A stretch of 40,268 bases of DNA, from contig JAJFGS010000002.1 in the NCBI GenBank assembly GCA_021775995.1, positions 1 to 40,268 on the forward strand, read 5' to 3'. The stretch comes from Alphaproteobacteria bacterium (GTDB lineage Bacteria; Pseudomonadota; Alphaproteobacteria; Micavibrionales; Micavibrionaceae). Positions within the stretch are counted from its first letter, which is position 1, and every line of letters begins with the position of its first letter. Shown one piece after another: positions 32,257 to 40,268 of the stretch. Made by a program: the position numbers and the translations under genes. A model generated the notes under the pieces. That model was not told the DNA's origin. It was given only the letters and a program-made list of their open reading frames with translations, and did not search any database.

Positions 32257-35200
32257 TTAGACGATAATGGAGTCATTCAACAAAAGCGCATCAACAGTCA
32301 TGCCAATGGTATCATTAATGGAAACAATATCCGTAAAGCTGGCACCACCAGTTGTTCCATTGGCATCGATACCAATAAGTGTATCACCAGCAGATTCTGT
32401 TATTTGAACAAAATCATTAATGTCACTCACACCGTCTACGTAACCTACTAATAAATCACTAATGTCGATGGCATCATTCTCGCCAACATCAAAACCATTA
32501 ATTTCATCTATATCATTAAATGCGCTGGCTGATTCAAAAACAAAAGAATCACGTCCGACACCTGCAAAAAACTCATCAAGTCCATCACCGCCATATAATG
32601 TATCGTCGACAGCGCCAGCTGCGGGCGGTACGGTGATTCCCTGAACAATGTCTGAATGTGATAGTAACTGTGCCGCAGTAAGAGCTGTTGTATAAATGGC
32701 AACATCAGAAATACGGCCATCAAAGTAATACCCACCACTACCATCTTCACCATCATGAAATTGAACACCATCAGGAGCATATCCAATTCCTATATCACCA
32801 CCATGAGAAGGAAATGTTGAACTACCGACGGTGACTGATCCCATGCTGACCCCATCTAAAAACCCTTCAAAGCTATTGTTAGGTTGGTCAAAAACAAAAG
32901 CAACATGATAAGTCGTTCCCGTAGAAACGGCTGAATTAATATTGGCATCCACCCATACAGTATCTTCTTCTCCTGTTACATAGACATTGCCCCCATCAAG
33001 GTAAATGGTTAAGCCATGTGTTGCTCCACCTTCTTCATAGAGTACTTGTCTTGTTGTTACATCATCAGCATTAAAGACAAGCTCAACTGTTTTTTCGTTG
33101 TAGGTTCCTGTGTTGATAGCAGTACTATCAGGTATTAAAATACCATCATTCGTACCATCAAAGTCAACTGACCTTACACCACCTGCATATAAAGGTGCTG
33201 CCGATAAAGTTGGTGTGCCGGTGCTTGTTCCATCAATTGATGTTGCAGATCCTTTGTTATTAAAATTTGTACCTGATGATTCATTTAGCTGCCAATAACC
33301 AACTGGATTATCTCCAAGTATATCTTGTGCTAAAAGGTAGAGACTAGCCGTATCGGCAACAGTTAAATCAAGAACAACATCCGCATAAATAATGTCATCA
33401 CCATCACCACCATGAACGGTATCACTACCATTTATGTGTCCTGCCGTTGTATATACACCTGATTCTACTGCAAAATAACCAACATCCTCTGTTGTATGAT
33501 TAATTTCGGCATCAGCAGACGCTTCTTCATCAATAAAGACACCCGCTCCAGAAGAGCTTAAGGTACCATTTCCTGATGTTCCTGCAGGATCAGCTCCATC
33601 TTCTTTTTGCATATCTGCAATAAAGATGGGGGTACCAGAAAAGTTACCACCAAAATTAATAGATGTTGTTGCATGCGTTACAACGTCGCCTGTTGTTCCT
33701 GCCAATATACCAACAGCAGGTGAACCGCCAGCATCAATAGCAATCCAGCCGATATCTTCTGTGGCATGACCAACAGCATTCGCTTCCTGTTCATGCATTC
33801 TGACATTAAATCCTGTCGTGTTAACAGTTCTATTACGCGTTACAACAGCGCTTAGTTCATTGTCTGATGATAGTTGAGAGAATACTACAGGGGCGGCGCC
33901 AAAAGCACTATTAAAAGAAACGGCTGTTGTTGTTTCATCTGTTGCTGTTACATAGCCCGCTTGAACAACACTACCATTAGCAAGAGTATGAGTACCGCTT
34001 TCAACGGCAACCCAAGAAATTTCCTCTAATCCTGTACTGCCATCTAAATAATCATATTCATCTAATTGAAATTCAAAACCAGTATTTGTGACATCACGAA
34101 CGCGTATTGTAAAAGGATCGCTCGTTACATTGTTGGCAAACATTTTAACGACGGCATCTTTTATCATGCCATCGAAGCTTACACTATGCCATTCAGTGCT
34201 ATTTGTTTGTGTTACTTCTAACTTGCTAGCTTGCATTACAATTCTTAGGCCGCCGGAATCACCATAGATTGTATCATTGCCAATCCCACCGCTAATTGTA
34301 TCATTGCCTGTACCGCCATAGATTTCATCAGCACCTGCGCCACCGCGCAATGTATCATTATCAGCATATCCTGAAATTGTATCGTTACCATCGTTACCAT
34401 TGATGATGTCGTCACCAGCATTTCCAATTATAAGGTCAAGTCCATCTCCGCCATCAACCTGATCGGCACCTGTGCCAGCATAGATGAGATCATTGCCATC
34501 TCCGCCATCCAGCGTATCATCACCTGCGCCACCTATCAGTGTGTCAGCACCAACATCACCGAATAAATGATCATTCCCCGAACCGCCATTTAACCTATCA
34601 TTACCAATGCCTCCTGTGAGGATGTCATCACCAGTATGACCCGTCAAACGGTCATTACCGCCTCCACCATGAAGCTCGTCATTACCATTGTTGCCGAACA
34701 ATCTATCATCGCCAAGACCACCATAAAGCTCGTCATTACCATCACCGCCGTATAAACGATCGTTATCTGCCTCACCAGCGATCAGATCATTCCCTGCGCC
34801 GCCCCGTAACACATCATCACCTGCACCACCTGCAATTTTATCGTTACCGGAACCTGTATGTGCATGATCGTTACCAGCCAGCATGTTAAAAATTTCGCCA
34901 GTTACTTCGCTATAGGCATTATAATTGTCAACACCTGCCGTAAAAGTTTGTGTTGCGCCTGTAGTAAATTCCGAAGCTGCTGGTTCAGCAGAGCCATTAA
35001 AGATATAATCAGCACCCGTGATATCAACCGTCGAGTTTCCACCATTGGTTAATGTATTAGAGGAAAGGTAATTGCCTGTGTTCACATAGCGATCATTAAT
35101 TTTGGCACTATGGACTTCAATCGTCCGTCCGACTTCTGGCAACGCATCATTAAAACGAAATTCTAAAGAGGTTGGAAGGGCGCCACCATAAGCAATCACG

Positions 35201-35331
35201 ACGGAAATACTGCTACCTGAAGAAGAGATGGAATAAGAGCTATCCAAGGCACCATCTGCCCAGATCTCAAATCCTGGCATATCGCTCGTATAAACTCCTA
35301 AAAGCTCCAATTCTAACGTATAATTTGGCAT
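32257..35331 (-). CDS. Large RTX surface/secreted protein with lectin-like and LamG domains
   Basis: 1024 residues without N-terminal signal. Order: a carbohydrate-binding-like beta domain (about 1-120); about 22 RTX nonapeptides (about 157-362, GGxGxDxLxGG type) that bind Ca; three related beta units (about 370-650) containing EEISWVAVESG, EDIGWIAIDAG and EDVGYFAVESG, reminiscent of H-type lectin units; LamG (about 677-897, from GYWQLNESSG); one more RTX unit (YGGDGLDEFFAGVGRDSFVF); and a type I secretion target end (about 920-1024). It is probably exported by a type I system that is not encoded next to it and acts as an adhesin. It is monocistronic. Confidence 0.85.
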   Translation of the reverse strand: MPNYTLELELLGVYTSDMPGFEIWADGALDSSYSISSSGSSISVVIAYGGALPTSLEFRFNDALPEVGRTIEVHSAKINDRYVNTGNYLSSNTLTNGGNSTVDITGADYIFNGSAEPAASEFTTGATQTFTAGVDNYNAYSEVTGEIFNMLAGNDHAHTGSGNDKIAGGAGDDVLRGGAGNDLIAGEADNDRLYGGDGNDELYGGLGDDRLFGNNGNDELHGGGGNDRLTGHTGDDILTGGIGNDRLNGGSGNDHLFGDVGADTLIGGAGDDTLDGGDGNDLIYAGTGADQVDGGDGLDLIIGNAGDDIINGNDGNDTISGYADNDTLRGGAGADEIYGGTGNDTISGGIGNDTIYGDSGGLRIVMQASKLEVTQTNSTEWHSVSFDGMIKDAVVKMFANNVTSDPFTIRVRDVTNTGFEFQLDEYDYLDGSTGLEEISWVAVESGTHTLANGSVVQAGYVTATDETTTAVSFNSAFGAAPVVFSQLSSDNELSAVVTRNRTVNTTGFNVRMHEQEANAVGHATEDIGWIAIDAGGSPAVGILAGTTGDVVTHATTSINFGGNFSGTPIFIADMQKEDGADPAGTSGNGTLSSSGAGVFIDEEASADAEINHTTEDVGYFAVESGVYTTAGHINGSDTVHGGDGDDIIYADVVLDLTVADTASLYLLAQDILGDNPVGYWQLNESSGTNFNNKGSATSIDGTSTGTPTLSAAPLYAGGVRSVDFDGTNDGILIPDSTAINTGTYNEKTVELVFNADDVTTRQVLYEEGGATHGLTIYLDGGNVYVTGEEDTVWVDANINSAVSTGTTYHVAFVFDQPNNSFEGFLDGVSMGSVTVGSSTFPSHGGDIGIGYAPDGVQFHDGEDGSGGYYFDGRISDVAIYTTALTAAQLLSHSDIVQGITVPPAAGAVDDTLYGGDGLDEFFAGVGRDSFVFESASAFNDIDEINGFDVGENDAIDISDLLVGYVDGVSDINDFVQITESAGDTLIGIDANGTTGGASFTDIVSINDTIGMTVDALLLNDSIIV

Positions 35332-35594
35332 TTATTTAGTTTTCCCTCTTTCTCTTTAACTTTATTGTTTAAAATCAAAGAGATAACCCTACTATTATAA
35401 TACCATTATATGGTTGAAAAATAGTTAATTCCCTTCATTGGAGTGAGAAGATTAAATTTTTTAGTATCAACAAGTTAAGCGAAAAACTTGGATTTTCTAT
35501 GCTTTGTTTTAGGGGGTCTGTATAGGTCTAAAATTACCCCTCCGAATAGTTTATAAAGATAGATTATACTATCCTTTATTAGTATGCTGTTTTC

Positions 35595-36572
35595 ATGAAA
35601 AAAATATGGGTGAGCATACTGAAACCTAAGGGTATTTACGCAAAATGGCTGATTTTGTTTGTTTTGGCTGTTTTGGCTTGGTTGTGGGCGAACGGCCATT
35701 TTGAAGTTGCTAAACAATATCTTGATACGGAAGAACTTACTTTATCCGTTGGGGATTTCAAAATTACGGTTTATGCGGCTGTTAAGGCATTATTATCGGT
35801 AGTACTAATATTTTGGATTACAGCTATTGTGTCAGAGTTTGCAGAAAAGCGTATTTTTTCTATGAAGAAAATGCGTGTTGCAAATAAAGCATTATTACAA
35901 AAAATTCTTCAAATTATTATCTACTTTGTTGCATTTTTAGTGACCCTTAACATATTAGGAATTGATTTGACGAGCCTAACAATACTGAGTGGAGCGCTTG
36001 GTATTGGTTTGGGGTTTGGGCTACAAAAAATTGCGGCTAATTTTGTTAGCGGTATGATTTTATTATTAGAGCGTTCCCTAAAGCCAGGCGATTTAATTGA
36101 ATTAGAAGATGGAACGTTTGGGTATGTTCGAAAATCTACTTCGCGGGCAACATTGATTGAAACAATAGATGGAAAAGAAGTGCTTGTTCCCAATGAAGAA
36201 TTTATTACAAAACAAGTGGTCAATTGGACCCTCAGTAATCCTAGTGCCCGGCTCAATGTTACTTTTGGTGTTTCTTATAATTCTGATATTGAAAAAGCGA
36301 GAGATTTAGCGTTAGAGGCGATTACCAGTCACCCCCGATGCGCTAAAACCCCCGAAGCATCATGTTTTTTAGAAGGGTTTGGCGATAGCTCTGTTGATTT
36401 TTCAGCATTCTTCTGGATTAAAGATATCAATGAGGGGTTTCGCAATGTTAAAAGTGAGATTATGTTTGATATATGGAATAAATTTAAAGAAAACGATATT
36501 GAGATACCTTTCCCACAACGTGACTTACACCTTAAAAACCCTGAAGCTATAAAAATGGTTAGTAATGGATAA
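35595..36572 (+). CDS. MscS-family mechanosensitive channel
   Basis: 325 residues. Helices at about 15-33, 50-70 and 95-115, then the pore helix ALGIGLGFGLQKIAANFVSG and the following ERSLKPGDLIELEDGTFGYV that marks the MscS beta domain. It opens under membrane tension to release osmolytes. There is no strong ribosome site before ATG 35595. It is first in an operon with CorA/ZntB (8-bp overlap), CPA1 and CDF, all ion or osmotic transporters. The 263-bp gap upstream (35332-35594) holds no gene. Confidence 0.92.
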   Translation: MKKIWVSILKPKGIYAKWLILFVLAVLAWLWANGHFEVAKQYLDTEELTLSVGDFKITVYAAVKALLSVVLIFWITAIVSEFAEKRIFSMKKMRVANKALLQKILQIIIYFVAFLVTLNILGIDLTSLTILSGALGIGLGFGLQKIAANFVSGMILLLERSLKPGDLIELEDGTFGYVRKSTSRATLIETIDGKEVLVPNEEFITKQVVNWTLSNPSARLNVTFGVSYNSDIEKARDLALEAITSHPRCAKTPEASCFLEGFGDSSVDFSAFFWIKDINEGFRNVKSEIMFDIWNKFKENDIEIPFPQRDLHLKNPEAIKMVSNG

Positions 36573-37542
36573 TAAGAAAAGCATTATTCATGCCTGTACA
36601 ATTGATGGCAGTGGTAAGGGGGATCCATTATCAGGGGATGTTGTATCACAAACTATTAAAGGTGACGCTCTAGCATGGGTACATCTTGATGTAAATGGAT
36701 CGGAAACACGCACATGGTTAGAAAAAGAAGTTTCTTATTTGGATAAAATTATTATAGATGCTTTGCTAGCTGGAGAAACACGTCCGCGTATTATGGAGTT
36801 TGAAAAAGGTGCTTTACTTATATTACGGGGCGTAAATCTTAACGATAATTCTCAACCAGAAGATATGGTGTCTATACGTTTATGGATTGATCAACACCGT
36901 ATTATTAGCATGCAACGCCGGCCTTTAAAGGCGACTAAAGATATTCAGGAACTTTTAATGGAAGGTAGGGGTCCCAAGGACTCTGGTGAATTTATTGCCA
37001 TGCTTGCCGCGCGTTTATTTGAACGTATGGAGCCTATTTTTACAGAATTGGATGAAAATCTTGATGATGTTGAAGAACGTGTCATGGAAGACCCTGATAC
37101 AAAAGAAAGACAAGAAATTACCGCTATCCGTAAGCAGGCTATTTTATTTAGACGTTATATTGCACCGCAAAGAGATGTTATTGCACACCTGCGTACTTCT
37201 GAACAACCATGGTTAGGGTCAACACATAAACGGCGCTTACAAGAAAGTCTTGATCGCGTTATACGGTATGTAGAAGATTTAGATACTATTCGTGAGCGGG
37301 CGCAAATTGTAAAAGACGAGCTGTCTAATGCGCTGGCAGACAAGATGAATAAGAATATGTATGTACTCTCAGTTATCGCAGCTATTTTCTTACCTCTTGG
37401 TTTTTTTACTGGTCTTATGGGTATAAACATTGGTGGTATGCCTGGTGTGGATGATGACAATGCTTTTTGGATTTTTTCAGGACTGCTTGTGGTGATTGTT
37501 GCCTTACAAGTTATTATATTTAAAAAACTGAAGTGGTTTTGA
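36565..37542 (+). CDS. CorA/ZntB-family divalent metal transporter
   Basis: 325 residues. A long cytoplasmic funnel domain (1-260) with the helix ELDENLDDVEERVMEDPDTK is followed by two C-terminal helices joined by GLMGINIGGMPG. The motif is GIN plus GGMPG as in ZntB, not the GMN of CorA, so zinc/proton transport is more likely than magnesium uptake. The start overlaps the MscS stop by 8 bp, which indicates coupling. Confidence 0.88.
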   Translation: MDNKKSIIHACTIDGSGKGDPLSGDVVSQTIKGDALAWVHLDVNGSETRTWLEKEVSYLDKIIIDALLAGETRPRIMEFEKGALLILRGVNLNDNSQPEDMVSIRLWIDQHRIISMQRRPLKATKDIQELLMEGRGPKDSGEFIAMLAARLFERMEPIFTELDENLDDVEERVMEDPDTKERQEITAIRKQAILFRRYIAPQRDVIAHLRTSEQPWLGSTHKRRLQESLDRVIRYVEDLDTIRERAQIVKDELSNALADKMNKNMYVLSVIAAIFLPLGFFTGLMGINIGGMPGVDDDNAFWIFSGLLVVIVALQVIIFKKLKWF

Positions 37543-37600
37543 GGGGTAATTTTAAAACTCTCCTTTCTCCACTCTTTATCTTTAATCAAGAGGCGTTGTT

Positions 37601-38842
37601 ATGAGCATTATTACTATTTCAAGTATTCTTGTTACGTTTTGCGCAATTTTTTCTTATATCAATTATCGTTTTATTAAATTACCGACAACGATAGGTATCA
37701 TGGTGATCGCGCTGATTTTTTCAGCATCACTTCTTTTCTTACCATTAATAGATGTCAATGTACTTCCCTATGCGCGTACGATGTTGAATAGCGTCAATTT
37801 TTCCGAAACTTTATTGCATGGCATGTTGAGTTTTTTGCTTTTTGCAGGAGCATTACATGTTGATTTAGATAATTTAAAGAAACAAAAATATATTGTATCT
37901 ACAATGGCCGTGTTCGGAACAATATTTTCAACTGCTGTTGTTGGGTTGTTGGCATTTCATTTATTTCCTGTTTTAGGATTTAATATTAGTTTTATCCAAG
38001 CATTGTTATTCGGCGCACTTGTTTCGCCAACTGACCCTATTGCGGTGATGGCTATCTTAAAAAAAGCAGGTGTGCCTAAAACACTAGAGGTTAAAGTTGT
38101 TGGAGAATCCTTGTTTAATGATGGTATTGCCGTGGTTTTATTTGTTGCGTTATTAGGGATTGAAATGCATGGGGATACAGATGCGTCGCATATTGCACTA
38201 TTGTTTGTAGAAGAGGCTATCGGCGGCGCATTTCTGGGTTTGGTACTGGGTTATATTACGTTTTTGATGTTGCGTAGCGTGGATAATTATCAAGTTGAAA
38301 TATTTCTAACATTAGCGCTTGTTATGGGTGGATACGAGCTGGCGACAGTCCTTCATACCTCTGGACCTATCACGATGGTGGTGGCTGGATTATTGGTTGG
38401 AAATGTTGGGCGATCGCTTGCAATGTCGGAGCATACAAAAGAAAATCTTGATAATTTTTGGGAATTAATCGACGAATTTCTCAACGCACTTTTATTTTTG
38501 CTTATTGGATTTGAATTATTGGTTATTCCGTTTAACCAATCTGCCTTTATCGCTGGATTAATTATGATCCCAAGTTTGCTTTTTATTCGTTATATTTCTG
38601 TTTTGGTTCCAGTCACAGTTTTGAAAAAAATTAGAAATTTTAGCCCCGGTGCAATAAATATTTTAACATGGGGAGGCTTGCGCGGCGGCATTTCTGTGGC
38701 GTTGGTGTTATCACTTCCCACGAGTGAGTTACGCGATTTTCTTTTGCTTGTGACATACTGTATTGTGATGTTCTCAATTATTGTTCAAGGCTTAAGCATT
38801 GGCAAGCTTGTTGAATATTATAAACCCCGTGCGGGATTATAG
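37601..38842 (+). CDS. CPA1-type Na+(K+)/H+ antiporter
   Basis: 413 residues with 12 or so helices. Helix motifs are LFGALVSPTDPIAVMAILKKAG and VVGESLFNDGIAVVLF; the ND pair is the ion-binding site of CPA1 electroneutral antiporters. Near the end WGGLRGGISVALVLSLP is also typical of the family. The C-terminal soluble domain seen in larger NhaP relatives is missing. AAGAGG lies upstream of ATG 37601. It sits 58 bp after ZntB and 11 bp before CDF in the same unit. Confidence 0.9.
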   Translation: MSIITISSILVTFCAIFSYINYRFIKLPTTIGIMVIALIFSASLLFLPLIDVNVLPYARTMLNSVNFSETLLHGMLSFLLFAGALHVDLDNLKKQKYIVSTMAVFGTIFSTAVVGLLAFHLFPVLGFNISFIQALLFGALVSPTDPIAVMAILKKAGVPKTLEVKVVGESLFNDGIAVVLFVALLGIEMHGDTDASHIALLFVEEAIGGAFLGLVLGYITFLMLRSVDNYQVEIFLTLALVMGGYELATVLHTSGPITMVVAGLLVGNVGRSLAMSEHTKENLDNFWELIDEFLNALLFLLIGFELLVIPFNQSAFIAGLIMIPSLLFIRYISVLVPVTVLKKIRNFSPGAINILTWGGLRGGISVALVLSLPTSELRDFLLLVTYCIVMFSIIVQGLSIGKLVEYYKPRAGL

Positions 38843-38853
38843 AGGTTTGTATT

Positions 38854-39777
38854 ATGCAGTATAATAACCACTCTAGTGCTAAGCAAAATCCACGCTATGC
38901 GTTATTGGCTTCGGTATGGGCTTTAGGAACAGTCTTTATTCTCATTATCATTAAAACATATGCTTATTATGTTTCTGGTTCTGCTGCTGTTCTTGGAACG
39001 CTTGTAGACTCTGTTATTGATGGTGCTATCTCAATTATGCTGTTTTTTGCGGTACGTTTATCGCTGAAGCCAGCAACCAAGGAACATCGTTTTGGACATG
39101 GTAAAATTGAGGGTATTGCGGCTTTATTGCAGGGGGCTTTTATGGCTGGCGCAGGTTTATTTTTGGCGATGACGGCTTTTGAAAATTTTTTAAATCCGCA
39201 AGTTCTTACCCATCATAAAACAGCAATTATCATTGCGGCAATTGCCGTTGTGATGTCGATGATTGTGGTTGCTGTGCAAAAATTTGTCTTAAATCGCGCG
39301 CCATCATTAGCGATTGAGGCAGACCAAGCACATTACAAAACAGATGTGTGTCTTAACCTTGTTGTTATTTTGGCACTTGTTATTGATTATTACGGTGGAT
39401 ATCGCTGGGTTGATTCTGTTTTTGCTTTGTTTATTGCGGCCTACTTTATCCGCACTGCATATAAAATAAGTAATAGAAGTATTGATATGTTGATGGATAA
39501 AGAGCTTCCCGCAAATGTTCGTATGCGTCTTGAGCAACTCATTTCTTCTCATCCTGGTATTCACGGCATGCACGATTTAAGAACGCGTTTGTCAGGTATG
39601 ACACTCTATATTGGTTTTGATGTAGAGATTGATCCTGATATGCCATTAAAACAAGCACATGATATTGTTGCGCAGTTAGATTTAAAAATATTGGAGCATT
39701 ATCCTAATGCAGAAATTCTTATCCATATGGACCCTATAGGAGATACGGATGACCCACGACATAACCAGCTTTCTTAG
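38854..39777 (+). CDS. Cation diffusion facilitator (FieF-like)
   Basis: 307 residues. Six helices and a C-terminal cytoplasmic domain (about 210-307). The metal site has D-x3-D in GTLVDSVID (helix 2) and H-x3-D in HYKTD (helix 5), the FieF-type zinc/iron set. HRFGHGKIEG is the conserved loop after helix 2. It exports Zn, Fe or Mn by proton exchange. It is the last gene of the MscS - ZntB - CPA1 - CDF unit; a terminator-like hairpin lies at 39793-39822. Confidence 0.92.
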   Translation: MQYNNHSSAKQNPRYALLASVWALGTVFILIIIKTYAYYVSGSAAVLGTLVDSVIDGAISIMLFFAVRLSLKPATKEHRFGHGKIEGIAALLQGAFMAGAGLFLAMTAFENFLNPQVLTHHKTAIIIAAIAVVMSMIVVAVQKFVLNRAPSLAIEADQAHYKTDVCLNLVVILALVIDYYGGYRWVDSVFALFIAAYFIRTAYKISNRSIDMLMDKELPANVRMRLEQLISSHPGIHGMHDLRTRLSGMTLYIGFDVEIDPDMPLKQAHDIVAQLDLKILEHYPNAEILIHMDPIGDTDDPRHNQLS

Positions 39778-39792
39778 TTTCTTGTTAAAAGA

Positions 39793-39822
39793 CCGCCTTG
39801 CCCATAAGCGGAAGGGGTTTTT
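39793..39822 (+). terminator. Probable terminator after the ion-transport operon
   Basis: Imperfect stem (CCGC with GCGG or CCTT with AAGG around CCCATAA) followed by GGGGTTTTT. It lies 15 bp after the CDF stop. Pairing alternatives make it uncertain. Confidence 0.45.
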
Positions 39823-39882
39823 GTGAGGTATATACGTTATCTTGACAATGAAAGCAGAATAATTGATAACAATTCTATCAAT

Positions 39883-39956
39883 GCGGGTGTAGCTTAGTGG
39901 TAAAGCACTAGCCTTCCAAGCTAGCTATGAGGGTTCGATTCCCTTCACCCGCTCCA
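39883..39956 (+). tRNA. tRNA-Gly (anticodon TCC)
   Basis: 74 nt with encoded CCA (39954-39956). Acceptor stem GCGGGTG/CACCCGC, discriminator T, anticodon loop CTTCCAA within CTAGC/GCTAG, and T arm GAGGGTTCGATTCCCTT all form. It lies 172 bp before tuf, an order seen in many bacteria. Confidence 0.96.
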
Positions 39957-40128
39957 AATTTGCCATAGTTTTTGATATTTCAGAAACCTGTTGACTTATG
40001 TCAGCGGGTTTTTTATTAAAAAAGACTAGAATTCGTGGCGGTTTTACTTTGTTTAGGGTTTAATCGATGGCTATAAACGCGAAGCTGTTTAAACCTATAA
40101 CGCTATACTATTTTGAAGGAGAATTTTA

Positions 40129-40268
40129 ATGTCGAAAGAAAAATTTGAGCGGAATAAACCGCATTGTAATATTGGAACAATTGGTCATGTTGACCATGGT
40201 AAGACGACGCTAACGGCGGCGATTGCAAAATTGTATGGTGCAGGTGAAGCTGTGGATGCGATTGATAA
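40129..40268 (+). CDS. tuf: Elongation factor Tu, N-terminal part (cut by window edge)
   Basis: 46 residues before the edge: after [14 protein letters not shown] comes [20 protein letters not shown], in which GHVDHGKT is the P-loop of EF-Tu. It delivers aminoacyl-tRNA to the ribosome using GTP. GAAGGAG lies about 8 nt upstream of ATG 40129. The sequence is of alphaproteobacterial type ([10 protein letters not shown]). The upstream 39957-40128 has no gene and presumably holds the promoter. Confidence 0.95.
   Translation, partial: MSKEKFERNKPHCNIGTIGHVDHGKTTLTAAIAKLYGAGEAVDAID

Noticed and set aside
34245-34860. Dense repeats that could be mistaken for a tandem array or CRISPR
   Set aside because: They are in frame and encode RTX nonapeptides; spacing is about 27 bp without unique spacers.
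35365-35378. FNR-like box TTGTT-TAAA-ATCAA before the RTX gene
   Set aside because: One half-site base is wrong and no -10 lies 32 bp away (AAACTA there), so it lacks the geometry shared by the other boxes.
39871-39890. TTGATAAC...CTATCAA before tRNA-Gly as an FNR box
   Set aside because: The half-sites are separated by 9 bp instead of 4.

Overview
The window is an AT-rich stretch of a Gram-negative chromosome, most likely from an alphaproteobacterium. Supporting signs are the EF-Tu N-terminus ([21 protein letters not shown]) at the right edge, outer-membrane porins, TTGAT-N4-ATCAA (FNR-type) operators, an AmpG-like permease and an IcmD/DotP-like small membrane protein. A Micavibrio-like or other host-associated lineage is possible, but that is inference. 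There is no CRISPR array, insertion sequence or prophage that I can support.

Layout. 1-640: tail of a CBS-domain gene and a small membrane-anchored protein. 785-4488 (-): RND/MMPL exporter and APC permease. 4621-5505 (+): tandem DUF350 protein. 5510-6972 (-): CBS protein, four-helix membrane protein and LysE exporter. 7189-7578 (-): IcmD/DotP-like protein. 7718-11341 (+): EF-hand protein, universal stress protein, PH-domain membrane protein, NAD(P)HX dehydratase and a Crp/Fnr regulator. 11346-12429 (-): Hsp20 and a host-attachment-family protein. 12560-13171 (+): unknown anchored protein. 13388-15262: two unknown genes, a truncated phosphate-selective porin and a TerB-like protein. 15574-24877: AmpG-like permease, heme-type hybrid histidine kinase, two single-domain response regulators, a degenerate GGDEF/EAL-like protein, small unknown genes and a diguanylate cyclase. 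24881-26848: cupredoxin and porin in the same operon as the cyclase. 27052-32087: methyltransferase, tRNA-Glu, ABC transporter, a small ORF and a coiled-coil protein. 32257-35331: large RTX surface protein. 35595-39777: MscS, CorA/ZntB, CPA1 antiporter and CDF transporter. 39883-40268: tRNA-Gly and the start of tuf.

The most coherent signal lies between 2 and 13 kb. Five FNR-type palindromes sit in front of seven transcription units. Each lies 31-32 bp (centre to centre) from a plausible -10 hexamer, which is class II activator geometry. The units encode stress and dormancy-type functions (USP, Hsp20, CBS, NAD(P)HX repair), an orphan secretion-like protein, transporters, and a Crp/Fnr regulator. 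That regulator has the FNR-type ExxSR recognition helix. It lacks the N-terminal FeS cysteines and instead ends in an unusual six-cysteine tail. I read this as an oxygen/redox stress regulon, comparable in content to the mycobacterial DosR or Pseudomonas Anr regulons, with a possibly new sensor arrangement.

A second theme is cyclic-di-GMP and phosphorelay signalling (17-25 kb). It includes a kinase with a CxxCH heme motif and a porin-cupredoxin-diguanylate cyclase operon. A third is a monovalent/divalent ion homeostasis operon at the right end.
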